Part shown: in pieces, positions 17,993 to 25,691 of the stretch
Layout: each line of letters opens with the position of its first letter
How positions within the stretch are numbered: position 1 is the first letter of the stretch
Assembly (NCBI GenBank): GCA_937927415.1
Contig: CALBDS010000059.1
Span: 124,001 to 188,000, forward strand
Direction of reading: 5' to 3'
Length of the DNA stretch: 64,000 nt
From: an uncultured Rhodospirillaceae bacterium
GTDB lineage: Bacteria; Pseudomonadota; Alphaproteobacteria; Azospirillales; Azospirillaceae
Program-made: the position numbers and the translations under genes
The notes under the pieces: model-generated
The model's input: only the letters and a program-made list of their open reading frames with translations
Told to the model about the DNA's origin: nothing
Database searches by the model: none

Positions 17993-19138
17993 CTAGAGCC
18001 AGTTTTTGGGAAGAAGGTCGATCTGCTTGCGCGCCATGGCGCTGTTGACGCCGAAGGCGGGCTTGGCCTGCCGTTCGATCATGTGGGCGACCATCCCGGC
18101 CCCGCGGGCGCACAGGGCCAGCGTGCCCCCGGCCCGCGTGCGGATGCCGGCGGCGATGAACAGGGCGGCGCTGGCGAAATCGATGTTGGGCGGCAGCCCG
18201 GTGCGCCGCTGCATGGAATCCACGGCGGCGTCGTAGGCAACGATCGGAGCCATCCCGGACACCCCGAATTCCTCGATCAGAGAGCGCAGGTGCGGCGCCC
18301 GCGGGTCGGCGCGGAACAGCGGATGGCCGAACCCCGGCACCTTGCGCCCCGCGTCCAGCACGGCGGCAATGGCGGCGTCGGTCACCATGGGAAGGTCGCC
18401 GTTGGACGCCCGCCCCAGACACCCCAGCAGCAGGGCGATGGCCTCTTCGCACGCGCCGATGTGGTTCGGGCCGCCGGCCGCGAAACCGGCCCCCAGCGCC
18501 TGACGGATGGGAACCCCGGTGCCGATGGCGATTCGCGGCATCATCACGCTGGGGGGCAGATAGCCGAACCCCCCGTGCCACGCCACGAACAGCGCCTCCA
18601 GCACCGCGGTCTGCCACGGCTCCGGTGTGGCGCCATCCAGGAACAGGGCATGGACCCGGCGGATGTACGGCCCCCCGATGGCGCCGGCCCGTTCCAGCCG
18701 CCGTCGGGCATCGGCGTCCGATTCGGCGATGGCCGCAGCAAGGTAAAGCGGCAGGCGGGCGACAAGATGCAACCCCTCGGCCATAGCCGGGGTCAGGCCG
18801 CCCGCCTCTGTCCCGGTGCTGCCGGGTATGGCGACACCCTCGTCGCCGGGGACCATCAGCCCGGCGGTCACCGCCTGCGCCGGGGTGGCGCCAGCCGCCG
18901 CAGCGGCACGGATCAGCCCGATGGCCGGGGCGTCGGGGGCCAGCGTGTCGACGCTGTGGGCCAGCACCGCCTCCACCGCGTCGGCGGAATCGGGTCTCTG
19001 TGCCTTGCCCAGCAGCGTGTGGGCGACGGCCTGCGGGTAGGTGGAGCGCCCCACGAGATCATTGAGGTTGGTTCCGCGGACCTCCAGCCGTTCCGGGGTC
19101 AGAAACACGCCATCGATGTCGGTGCCATGATATCGCAT
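17993..19138 (-). CDS. Citrate synthase-family protein in diaminopropionate operon
   Basis: The 381-aa protein has the citrate synthase fold. The three catalytic positions appear conserved: the first His in GPNHIGACEE, the second in PGFGHPLFRADPRAP and the Asp in PNIDFASAAL. The Arg near GMVAHMIERQ fits CoA or substrate binding. GHPLF replaces the usual GHRVY, so it is not a housekeeping-type sequence. It could make citrate, 2-methylcitrate or a homologue, or act as a citryl-CoA lyase. In staphyloferrin B clusters a citrate synthase of another fold (SbnG) supplies citrate next to SbnA/SbnB, which makes a parallel role attractive here (inference). ATG 19138 (MRYHGT) is preferred over 19177. 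It is the first gene of the leftward operon. Confidence 0.8.
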   Translation of the reverse strand: MRYHGTDIDGVFLTPERLEVRGTNLNDLVGRSTYPQAVAHTLLGKAQRPDSADAVEAVLAHSVDTLAPDAPAIGLIRAAAAAGATPAQAVTAGLMVPGDEGVAIPGSTGTEAGGLTPAMAEGLHLVARLPLYLAAAIAESDADARRRLERAGAIGGPYIRRVHALFLDGATPEPWQTAVLEALFVAWHGGFGYLPPSVMMPRIAIGTGVPIRQALGAGFAAGGPNHIGACEEAIALLLGCLGRASNGDLPMVTDAAIAAVLDAGRKVPGFGHPLFRADPRAPHLRSLIEEFGVSGMAPIVAYDAAVDSMQRRTGLPPNIDFASAALFIAAGIRTRAGGTLALCARGAGMVAHMIERQAKPAFGVNSAMARKQIDLLPKNWL

Positions 19139-19346
19139 CGTTATCTCTGCTACTAATAATAATATTAAAGAATACAAACGTAGGAATTTCAGGTAAATCT
19201 ATCTTCTTTATATGTAAATATGATAATCATATAAAGCTATTGTTGACAGCTTAGAATGACTTATTCATACAATCAATAGTGACTTGCAGGCACACACATT
19301 CGTATGAACCCAGTAGATGTTTGCACATCTCATTAGGAGTCAAGTA
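19139..19346. promoter_or_regulatory. AT-rich divergent promoter region
   Basis: This 208-nt intergenic region separates the leftward Dap operon from the rightward ketosynthase cluster and is conspicuously AT-rich against a ~70% GC background. It contains a candidate sigma-70 promoter for the rightward genes, TTGACA (19243-19248) with TACAAT (19268-19273) at 19-nt spacing, and a palindrome at 19218-19232 listed separately. It ends with a strong AGGAG ribosome site (19335-19339). No clear consensus promoter is visible for the leftward operon, although the TA-rich run around 19150-19170 is suitable for a -10 element. Confidence 0.5.
19218..19232. promoter_or_regulatory. Fur-box-like perfect palindrome
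   Basis: ATATGATAATCATAT is a perfect 7-1-7 palindrome. Its central 11 bases, ATGATAATCAT, are identical to the centre of the classical 19-bp Fur box, while the outer hexamers match poorly (12 of 19 in total by my alignment). It lies between the two divergent operons, 11 nt from the candidate -35 of the rightward promoter. Binding by Fur, Irr or an unrelated regulator is inferred only. Confidence 0.4.
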
Positions 19347-19847
19347 ATGACCACGAATTTCTTCAGCGGTTTGGTCAAGGCTTGGGATCTGGCGTCCTCG
19401 GAACAGGCTCTGGTCGAGCGTGCGATCGGCAGCGCCGTGTTCGACAAGCTGGCCGGCAAGGCCACCTCTCTGGCCGCCAGCTACAAGGCGGTGGGCGGCG
19501 TCGATGCGACCACGGCCAAGATTCTCGGCAGCGTGGACGGCGTCTTCGGCGACGTGTCGTATGAAAAGGCCGCTTCGACGATCGCCGAAGCCACCGGCCA
19601 TGCCTCCTTCTCGGCGGCGAGCGAGGCGTGGGACATCGCCGGCGCCGAACTGGCCCTGATCGAACGCACCCTGGGCCAGAGCTATTTCAAGCGCCTGCAG
19701 GGTGCCGCCGCCAACCTGAACGAGATTTATTCCAGCCTTGGCGGCACCGATTCGACCACCTCCAAGGTGCTCGCCGCCGTCGGCCCGCTGTGGGACGACA
19801 TCAAGGTGTCGAACGCCCTCTACAAGGTCAGCGCCGCCGTCGCCTAA
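19347..19847 (+). CDS. Two-repeat small protein of unknown family
   Basis: I do not recognise this 166-aa protein. It consists of two copies of a ~70-residue unit about 82 residues apart. AWDLASSEQALVERAIG (from residue 12) matches AWDIAGAELALIERTLG (from 94), and GGVDATTAKIL (50-60) matches GGTDSTTSKVL (132-142). The pattern is amphipathic helices with a Y..(V/L)GG.D.TT(A/S)K turn. There is no signal peptide, Cys or obvious catalytic residue. ATG 19347 has AGGAG at 7-nt spacing. It is the first rightward gene, followed by a GC hairpin before the acyl-carrier genes, so it may be expressed more strongly than the rest. A structural or carrier-scaffold role is possible but unproven. Confidence 0.8.
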   Translation: MTTNFFSGLVKAWDLASSEQALVERAIGSAVFDKLAGKATSLAASYKAVGGVDATTAKILGSVDGVFGDVSYEKAASTIAEATGHASFSAASEAWDIAGAELALIERTLGQSYFKRLQGAAANLNEIYSSLGGTDSTTSKVLAAVGPLWDDIKVSNALYKVSAAVA

Positions 19848-19862
19848 CGGCGTCCGCGGATG

Positions 19863-19888
19863 GGAAGAGGGGGGCGCCCCCCTCTTCC
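19863..19888 (+). terminator. Perfect 13-bp-arm GC hairpin, possible attenuator
   Basis: Bases 19863-19875 pair perfectly with 19876-19888 (GGAAGAGGGGGGC and its complement). The helix lies 16 nt after the stop of the two-repeat protein gene and is followed by a T/C-mixed tract rather than a T run. It could be a partial terminator or an mRNA-end stabiliser separating the small protein from the ketosynthase genes. Confidence 0.45.
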
Positions 19889-19947
19889 TGCTGTCCTTCC
19901 CGCCTGAGCACCCATTGTTTGATTGCTTTCAAAAACGGCCCATTTTC

Positions 19948-20703
19948 ATGAACGCACACGCCCCGGCCCAGGCTGGACCCGAAACGGTCCTGGGCGCCGT
20001 CATCGCCACGGTGGCCGCCGCGGCTCGGCTGGACCCGGACCGTCTGGCCGCGGCCCCCGACGCCGATCTGCTGGTGGATGTCGGCCTCGATTCCCTTCAG
20101 CTTCTCCAGATCTGGGTCGAGTTGGAAAAGATCCTGGGCATCCCCGACGGCATGCTGGGCGGCGCACAGGCCACCACCATCGCGGCCATCGCCCGCGAGG
20201 CGGCGGCTCTTGCGCCGTCGCCGTCATCGCCCGTGCCGCCGGCCCCGGTTCTTGATGTGAAAGGGATCGAGGCGCTGATCCCCCACCGGGCACCCATCCG
20301 GCTGATCGACGCGGTGACGGATCTGGAGCCGGGGCGCCGCGGCACCGGCATCCGCGATTTTCCCGCGGGCGATCCGCGGTTCGACGGGCATTTCCCCGGC
20401 GACCCGATCCTGCCCGGCATCTTCATCGTTGAGGCCTGCGCCCAGCTTGTCGGTCTGGTTGCCGCATCGGCGGCGGAGCCGGCGGGGGAGGGGCGGGCCG
20501 CCATCGAATATCTGGCCTCCATCGAACGTTTCAAATTCCTCGCCACCGTCCGGCCCGGCGACCGTCTGACCCTGCGGGCCGAGCTTGGCCGCCGGGCCGG
20601 CGGCCTGCTCCAGGCGCGGGTGTCGGCCAGCGCCGGCAACCGCCCGGTGGCGGAGGGAACCTTGCTGGTCACCGCCCACGCGCAACCCCGAAAAGGCCCC
20701 TGA
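19948..20703 (+). CDS. ACP-dehydratase (FabZ-like) fusion
   Basis: The 251-aa protein fuses an acyl carrier domain (residues ~12-88) to a hotdog-fold FabZ/FabA-type 3-hydroxyacyl-ACP dehydratase (~105-245). The carrier has the phosphopantetheine Ser49 in VGLDSLQLL. A Pro/Ser/Ala linker (89-102) joins it to the dehydratase, which opens IPHRAPIRLIDAV and has the catalytic-type His148 in FDGHFPGDP and Glu162 in IVEACAQ. ATG 19948 is the first start after the intergenic hairpin; the longer frame upstream overlaps the preceding gene. Housekeeping ACP and FabZ are separate proteins, so the fusion marks a dedicated iterative system. It is followed 4 nt later by a second ACP gene. Confidence 0.85.
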   Translation: MNAHAPAQAGPETVLGAVIATVAAAARLDPDRLAAAPDADLLVDVGLDSLQLLQIWVELEKILGIPDGMLGGAQATTIAAIAREAAALAPSPSSPVPPAPVLDVKGIEALIPHRAPIRLIDAVTDLEPGRRGTGIRDFPAGDPRFDGHFPGDPILPGIFIVEACAQLVGLVAASAAEPAGEGRAAIEYLASIERFKFLATVRPGDRLTLRAELGRRAGGLLQARVSASAGNRPVAEGTLLVTAHAQPRKGP

Positions 20704-20707
20704 CATC

Positions 20708-20998
20708 ATGAGTCCGGACATACACGACATCATCACCAACCGGCTGGCCCTTGTCTCCAAAGTCAAGGACGTCATGATCTCCAGTCTCAATCTGGAACTG
20801 GAGCCTGATGAACTGGCCGAAGACAGCCAGTTGTTCGGCTTCGGCCTGGGGCTGGACAGCATCGACGCCCTGACCCTGATCGTGGGGATCGAGGATGCCT
20901 TCGGCGTCCATTTGCCCGAAGACATGCCGCACGTCCTGCGGTCGGTGAACACCATGGCCGATTTCCTGATGGAGAAGGGGGTTCAGCATGCTCATTGA
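20708..20998 (+). CDS. Acyl carrier protein
   Basis: The 96-aa protein is an acyl carrier protein. Ser51 in GLGLDSIDALTL is the 4'-phosphopantetheine site, and it is surrounded by the acidic helix-II surface typical of ACPs (DELAEDSQLF, then EDAFGVHLPED). It is longer than housekeeping AcpP (~78 aa) by an N-terminal helix. Start ATG 20708 follows the ACP-dehydratase stop by 4 nt. Its last codons overlap the GcvT-like gene start at 20988 by 11 nt, so translation of the two is probably coupled. It is the second carrier domain of the cluster and probably holds the growing chain for the ketosynthase fusion. Confidence 0.88.
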   Translation: MSPDIHDIITNRLALVSKVKDVMISSLNLELEPDELAEDSQLFGFGLGLDSIDALTLIVGIEDAFGVHLPEDMPHVLRSVNTMADFLMEKGVQHAH

Positions 20999-22016
20999 CC
21001 GGGTGCAGAGTGCGGCCCCCCTGCCGGCGGGCGCGGAAGAGGATTACCGGGCCATCCGCACCGCGGCGGGCATCACCGACGTCAGCGCCATGGGCAAGTT
21101 CCATCTGCGCGGCGCCGCCATGGAGGCGCTGGACCGGCTGGTCGCCGGCAACCTCAACCGGCTGATGGAAAACAGCATCCGCTGGACGGCCATCCTGGAC
21201 GAGGACGGGCGGGTGGTGGCCGATGTTCAGGTCTACAACCGCTTCGACAGCTATCTGGTTACCTGTGCCCCCGCCCAGCGGGCGGCGGTGGCGGAACTGC
21301 TGGCCGCCCTCGGCCCGGATGACGAGGTGGAGGACGCCACCGACACCCTGGCCGCCATCGCGGTGGAAGGGCCGCTGGCCCTGGACATTCCCCACGCCAT
21401 CGTCGGCATGGACGGCAGCGGCCTGGGCCTGCTGAAGTTCGTCGATGTGGACGTGTTCGGGCGGCAGGTGCTGCTGAGCCGCATCGGTTTCAGCGGCGAA
21501 TACGGCTATGTCTTCTTCCTCGACCCCGCCGACGCCCCCCAGCTTGTGGAACGCATCGTCGAGGTGTGCCCGGCGGCGCGGGTCTGCGGGCCGGAGATCC
21601 AGGACCGTCTGCGGCTGGAGGTGCGCGCCTACACCCCCGCCAGCCATTTCCTGCGCGGTGAAACGGCGCTGCAGGCCGGGCTGCACTGGATGATCGATTT
21701 CCGCAAGGACGCGTTCCAGGGCCGCGATGCGGTGATGGCGGAAAAGGCGGCGGGGCTGGTCCGGCGGCTGCTGGGCTTCACCCTCGACGGTTCGGCGGTT
21801 CCGGCCCCCGGCACGCCGGTCACCGACGGGGCCGACGCGGTGGGCTATGTCGCCGCCGCCGCCTGGTCCCCGGCGCTGGAGCGCACCATCGGCCTGGTCT
21901 ATCTCGACGAGGCGTATGCCTGCGTCGGCGTGCCGCTGGGCGTGGAAGGCGGGGCGCTGCGCACCGTGTCCACCCCGTTCCTGACCACCCAGAGCACGCG
22001 GGCGGCGGCGCGATGA
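20988..22016 (+). CDS. GcvT-like (folate-binding-fold) protein
   Basis: The 342-aa protein has the aminomethyltransferase/GcvT fold. It shows the N-terminal AAGITDVSAMGKFHLRG (compare GxxDxSxxGxxxxxG), ILDEDGRVVADVQVY in the place of the GGxxDDxxxY segment, SRIGFSGEYGYVFF for the YTGEDGFE segment, and a C-terminal barrel with LGFTLDG. The DD pair has become AD and the Glu after GFxG..G is lost. The folate-dependent glycine-cleavage reaction is therefore unlikely in its normal form. Sitting between an ACP and a ketosynthase fusion, joined by an 11-nt and an ATGA overlap, it is probably part of the acyl pathway, perhaps a one-carbon or structural role. A housekeeping GcvT or YgfZ seems less likely. 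Confidence 0.78.
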   Translation: MLIDRVQSAAPLPAGAEEDYRAIRTAAGITDVSAMGKFHLRGAAMEALDRLVAGNLNRLMENSIRWTAILDEDGRVVADVQVYNRFDSYLVTCAPAQRAAVAELLAALGPDDEVEDATDTLAAIAVEGPLALDIPHAIVGMDGSGLGLLKFVDVDVFGRQVLLSRIGFSGEYGYVFFLDPADAPQLVERIVEVCPAARVCGPEIQDRLRLEVRAYTPASHFLRGETALQAGLHWMIDFRKDAFQGRDAVMAEKAAGLVRRLLGFTLDGSAVPAPGTPVTDGADAVGYVAAAAWSPALERTIGLVYLDEAYACVGVPLGVEGGALRTVSTPFLTTQSTRAAAR

Positions 22017-24541
22017 CCGGCGGTGTGGCAGCGGTGAAACCGCTTGTGTCAGAATCGGTGAAACCGCTTGTGTCGGGATCGGCCGAGCCGGTGATCGTCA
22101 CCGGCGTCGGGCTGGTGACCGCGCTTGGCGGCGACAGCCGGGCGACGTGGCAGGGGATCGCGGCAGGCGGGACGGCGCTGGCCCCCATCACCGGCTGGGA
22201 CGCCGGGCGCTACCCCAACCGCCACGCGGGCGAGGTGCATGGCGTGCGCCTGCCGCCCGCCCTGGCGGCGCGGGGGGCCGGGCGTTATGACCGCTGCCAC
22301 CAGTTCCTGCTGACCGCCACCGCCGAGGCGCTGGCGCAAGCGGGGTTGGACGGTGACGGGCTGGGGGGGATCGACCCGGCGCGGGTGGGGGTGATCCTCG
22401 GCTCGTCCCTCGGCGGCACGCGGTCGGCGCAGATGTACGAGCGCCGCCGGCTGGCCGAGGGGCGGGCGGTGGGGCGGCTTCTGCGCGATTACCTGCTGCA
22501 CACCTGCCTGGACGCCGTGACCGCCATGTTCGGCTTCCGCGGGCCGCGGACGGTGTTTTCCACCGCCTGCACCGCCTCCACCATCGCCATTGCCTATGCC
22601 TTCGAGTTGCTGCGGCGCGGGCGGGTGGACATGGTGATTACGGGCGGCGTCGATCCGCTGACCGAACTGACGCTGGCCGGTTTCTCCAGCATGAACAACG
22701 TGTCGCCGCAGGCCTGCGCCCCCTTCAGCCAGCCGACCGGGCTGACCATGGGCGAAGGGGCGGGGATTCTGGTGCTGGAGCGGGACTCCGTCGCCGCCGC
22801 CCGGCGGGCGCGTCCGCGGGCGCGGGTGATGGGCTATGGCCTGGGCTGCGACGCCCACCACGCCACATCCCCCGATCCCAGCGGCAAGGTGCAGGTCGCG
22901 ACGGCGCGGACGGCGCTGGCCATGGCCGGGCTGGGGCCGGACGATCTCGATTACGTCAACGCCCACGGCACCGGCACCGTCGGCAACGACGAGGTGGAAA
23001 CCCGTTCGCTGCGCATCCTGCTGGGTGAGCGGGCCGGGCGGGTGCCGGTGTCGTCGCAAAAGGGCGCCCTGGGCCACACGCTGGGGGCTGCCGGGGGCGT
23101 GGAAGCGGCCCTGACCGTGGTGGCGGTGGAGGAGGGGGCCGTTCCCCCGACCGCCAATTTCACCGGGCCGCGGCCCCATTGCGATCTGGATTATGTGCCC
23201 GGCACCGCGCGCCCGTGGGACATCCGCCACGCGCTGAGTCAGAATTTCGCCTTCGGCGGCAACAACGCCGCCCTGGTGTTCGCCCACCCCGCCGCCCCGC
23301 CGCCCGCGGTGCCCGCCGCCCCGGCGGCCCCCCGCGTGGTGGTGACCGGGCTGGGGGTGGTCACCCCGGCGGCGCTGTCGGCGGACGAATTGCGCGGTCT
23401 GTTCGACAGCGACCGCACCGCCATCGCCCCGGTGCGCCGGTTCGACACCGCCGATCTGCCGTCCCGGCTGGCCGCGGCGTTCGATGTCTTCCAGCCGGAA
23501 AAGCTGACCCGCGCGTCGGTGCGGCGGATGGACCGTTTCGGCTGCTTCACCCTGCTGGCCGCGGAAATGGCGCTGAAGCACAGCGGCCTGCGTCTGGCCC
23601 CGGACAATCAGGACCGGGTGGGGATCATCGCCGGCACCACCCACGGGCCGGTGTCCAGTTGCCAGAGCTTTTACCGCCCCGTGGCCGCCGACGACGGGCA
23701 GCGGCTCAATCCCGCGCTGTTCCCCAACACGGTGTTCAACGCCGGGGTGGGGCAGGCGGCGATCCATCTGCGCACCAAGGGCTGCAACATCGCGCTGAGC
23801 TGCGGTTTCGCCGCCGGGCTGAGCGCGCTTGCCACCGCCAGCGACCTGATCCGCGCCGGGTCCGCCGACCTGATCCTGGCCGGCGGGGTGGACGAGGTGG
23901 AACGCTGCATTCTGGAAGGGTACGCCGCCGTCCGCGCCATCGCCCCCCTGGCCCGCGGCGGCAGCGGGGTGGAGGGTTGCACCCCCTTCGCCGCCGCCGG
24001 CAGCGGGCCGGTGCTGGGCGAGGGCGGGGTGATGCTGGCCTTGGAGCGGTTGGACCGGGCGCAGGCCCGCGGCGCCCGCATCCTGGCTGAAGTGGCCGGG
24101 TGGGGCGGGTCCGCCGACACGCCGCTGGATCGTGGCCGCGACCCCGGCGGCGAGGGCATCGCCGACGCCATCCGCGCCGCCCTGGCCGACGCCGGGGTGA
24201 CGGCGCCGGATGTGGATCTGGTGGCCGCCGCCGGCCTGTCCCACCCGCTGATCGACCGGGCGGAGGCCGCGGCCCTGGCCCGCGTGTTCGGCGAACGGGC
24301 GGTGCCGGTCACAGCCTTGTCGGCCCGTTTCGGCAGCAGCGCCGTCACCCCGGCGGTGGCCGCCGCCGCCGTGGCGCTCGGCATGGGCGACGGCTTCGCC
24401 CCCTGGGCGCCCGGTCCCGCCGACGCGGTTCTTCCCCTGCTGACCGCCGCCGGCGGTGCGGCGCCCCGCGTGGCCCTGGTCAACGGGCTGTCGCTGGGGG
24501 GGACGAACTATTCCCTGGTTCTCAAACGTTTCGAGGGCTGA
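22013..24541 (+). CDS. Ketosynthase-chain length factor (KS-CLF) fusion
   Basis: The 842-aa protein has two thiolase-fold ketosynthase domains in tandem. Domain 1 (~24-425) has the full C-H-H set: Cys186 in STACTAS, His318 in NAHGTGT and His355 in KGALGHTLGAAGG. Domain 2 (~440-842) aligns over its length, but the Cys position is Phe599 (SCGFAAG), NAHGTGT is replaced near AAAGLSH, and the GHxxGAAG loop reads SARFGSSAV. It is a catalytically dead, chain-length-factor-like partner. In aromatic PKS and aryl-polyene systems KS and CLF are separate subunits; covalent KS-CLF is best known from PUFA synthases. An N-terminal tag repeats VKPLVS twice. ATG 22013 overlaps the GcvT-like stop (ATGA). Confidence 0.88.
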   Translation: MTGGVAAVKPLVSESVKPLVSGSAEPVIVTGVGLVTALGGDSRATWQGIAAGGTALAPITGWDAGRYPNRHAGEVHGVRLPPALAARGAGRYDRCHQFLLTATAEALAQAGLDGDGLGGIDPARVGVILGSSLGGTRSAQMYERRRLAEGRAVGRLLRDYLLHTCLDAVTAMFGFRGPRTVFSTACTASTIAIAYAFELLRRGRVDMVITGGVDPLTELTLAGFSSMNNVSPQACAPFSQPTGLTMGEGAGILVLERDSVAAARRARPRARVMGYGLGCDAHHATSPDPSGKVQVATARTALAMAGLGPDDLDYVNAHGTGTVGNDEVETRSLRILLGERAGRVPVSSQKGALGHTLGAAGGVEAALTVVAVEEGAVPPTANFTGPRPHCDLDYVPGTARPWDIRHALSQNFAFGGNNAALVFAHPAAPPPAVPAAPAAPRVVVTGLGVVTPAALSADELRGLFDSDRTAIAPVRRFDTADLPSRLAAAFDVFQPEKLTRASVRRMDRFGCFTLLAAEMALKHSGLRLAPDNQDRVGIIAGTTHGPVSSCQSFYRPVAADDGQRLNPALFPNTVFNAGVGQAAIHLRTKGCNIALSCGFAAGLSALATASDLIRAGSADLILAGGVDEVERCILEGYAAVRAIAPLARGGSGVEGCTPFAAAGSGPVLGEGGVMLALERLDRAQARGARILAEVAGWGGSADTPLDRGRDPGGEGIADAIRAALADAGVTAPDVDLVAAAGLSHPLIDRAEAAALARVFGERAVPVTALSARFGSSAVTPAVAAAAVALGMGDGFAPWAPGPADAVLPLLTAAGGAAPRVALVNGLSLGGTNYSLVLKRFEG
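22032..22079 (+). repeat. In-frame 24-nt tandem duplication at KS-CLF N-terminus
   Basis: Two adjacent 24-nt units (22032-22055 and 22056-22079) share 19 identical leading bases and encode VKPLVSES and VKPLVSGS. The period is exactly eight codons, so it keeps frame. It lies before the first conserved ketosynthase strand (VIVTGVG). Confidence 0.85.
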
Positions 24542-24545
24542 TCCC

Positions 24546-25691
24546 GTGCCCAAGGATAACTCCGCCACCCCATCCGCCGTCTTCCCGGTTTCCCCGTCCG
24601 CCGTTTTCCAGACGGTGGAGATCACGGCGGCCACGGCCCATCTGATCCCGCCGCTGCTCTACCGGGGCTTCGGCTACACCTACACCGACCATTCCCTCTA
24701 CACCGAAGAGGGGGTGGCGGCGGTCCTGGCGGGCGGGCGCACGCGGTTCTTCGCCGCTCTCGACGCGCCGCCGGAACGCGGCGGGCGGGCGGTGGCGATG
24801 ATGGCCATGCGCTTTTGCTACCCGTCGCGGGACATCGCCGAGTTGGGGTTGCTGCTGGTCGATCCGGCGGTGCCGGCGGCGGCGGCGGGGCAGTTGCTGC
24901 GCCTGCTGACCGGCTGCATCGTCGAGGCGGTGCGCACCCTGGCCGCCACCGAAGGGCTGCGGGCGCTGGCCTCCACCGAAGTGACGGTGCACAGCCTGAC
25001 CCAGCGGCTGGTCGGCACCTTCGATTTCACCACGACCGGGATTTATCTGGGCTGGACACCGGCGTGGGGCGAGCATCTGCGGCTGCTGCCTTCCGACCGT
25101 CTGTCGGGATCGGGCCACAGCCGCGAGGCGCAGCGGGTGCAGCGGCTGATGAGCCAGCGGCGGACGGAAACCGTGTCGGTCCGCCCCTTCCCCAGCCGGA
25201 TCGCCCCCTATGCGGTGACCCCGCCGACCCGCTTCGCGCCGCTGCTGCGGGCGCTGTACGACGGGCTGAAGCTGCCGGTGACCTTCACCACGGCCGAACC
25301 GGCGGCGGCCCACGACAGTACGGTGGATGTGCGGCTCGACCTGCGGCGCAGTCTGGCGGTGATCGAGGCGGTGACGGTGGGGGCCGATGCCGTTCCGGCG
25401 GTGCTGGACCGCTTCATCCATGCCCGCGACGGCATGATCGACGTGATCCATGTGGTGCTGCCGCTGAACGGGGTGGACATCGATCCGCTGGTGACGGCGC
25501 TGCTGAATCTGGGGTGCGTGTGGGGGGCGCTGATCCCCTTTTACCGGGGGTATGACGTGATCGTGTTGCAGTATCTGAACGGCGTGGATGTGGAATTGGA
25601 GATGCCCGACCTCCATTCGCCGCTGGCCCGCCGCATCCTGACCGAAATCCGCAGCGACGAGGCGGCCCATACCCACGGGGGTGGAGCATGA
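24546..25691 (+). CDS. GNAT-like acyltransferase protein
   Basis: The 381-aa protein starts at GTG 24546, 4 nt after the KS-CLF stop. The N-terminal ~200 residues resemble a GNAT acyltransferase: FGYTYTDHSLY near residue 38, IAELGLLLVDPAVPAAAAG as a degenerate acetyl-CoA loop, then VTVHSLTQRL and IYLGWTP. The C-terminal half ends in ALIPFYRGYDVIVLQYL, which resembles the C-terminal part of long GNAT proteins found with signalling proteins (family memory, moderate). The V/Q-x-x-G-x-G/A acetyl-CoA motif is poorly kept, so its donor may be an acyl-ACP rather than acetyl-CoA (inference). It may acylate an amine such as a diaminopropionate-derived group. It overlaps the fabG-like gene by an ATGA junction. 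Confidence 0.62.
   Translation: MPKDNSATPSAVFPVSPSAVFQTVEITAATAHLIPPLLYRGFGYTYTDHSLYTEEGVAAVLAGGRTRFFAALDAPPERGGRAVAMMAMRFCYPSRDIAELGLLLVDPAVPAAAAGQLLRLLTGCIVEAVRTLAATEGLRALASTEVTVHSLTQRLVGTFDFTTTGIYLGWTPAWGEHLRLLPSDRLSGSGHSREAQRVQRLMSQRRTETVSVRPFPSRIAPYAVTPPTRFAPLLRALYDGLKLPVTFTTAEPAAAHDSTVDVRLDLRRSLAVIEAVTVGADAVPAVLDRFIHARDGMIDVIHVVLPLNGVDIDPLVTALLNLGCVWGALIPFYRGYDVIVLQYLNGVDVELEMPDLHSPLARRILTEIRSDEAAHTHGGGA

Noticed and set aside
15299..19138. Complete staphyloferrin B-type siderophore cluster
   Set aside because: Only the SbnA/SbnB functions are present. There are no NIS synthetases (SbnC/E/F), decarboxylase SbnH or transporter, so the operon makes a building block rather than that siderophore.
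22049..24634. 861-codon antisense frame across the KS-CLF gene
   Set aside because: Composition is Gly/His/Gln-rich with no conserved segments, whereas the plus strand has complete ketosynthase motifs.
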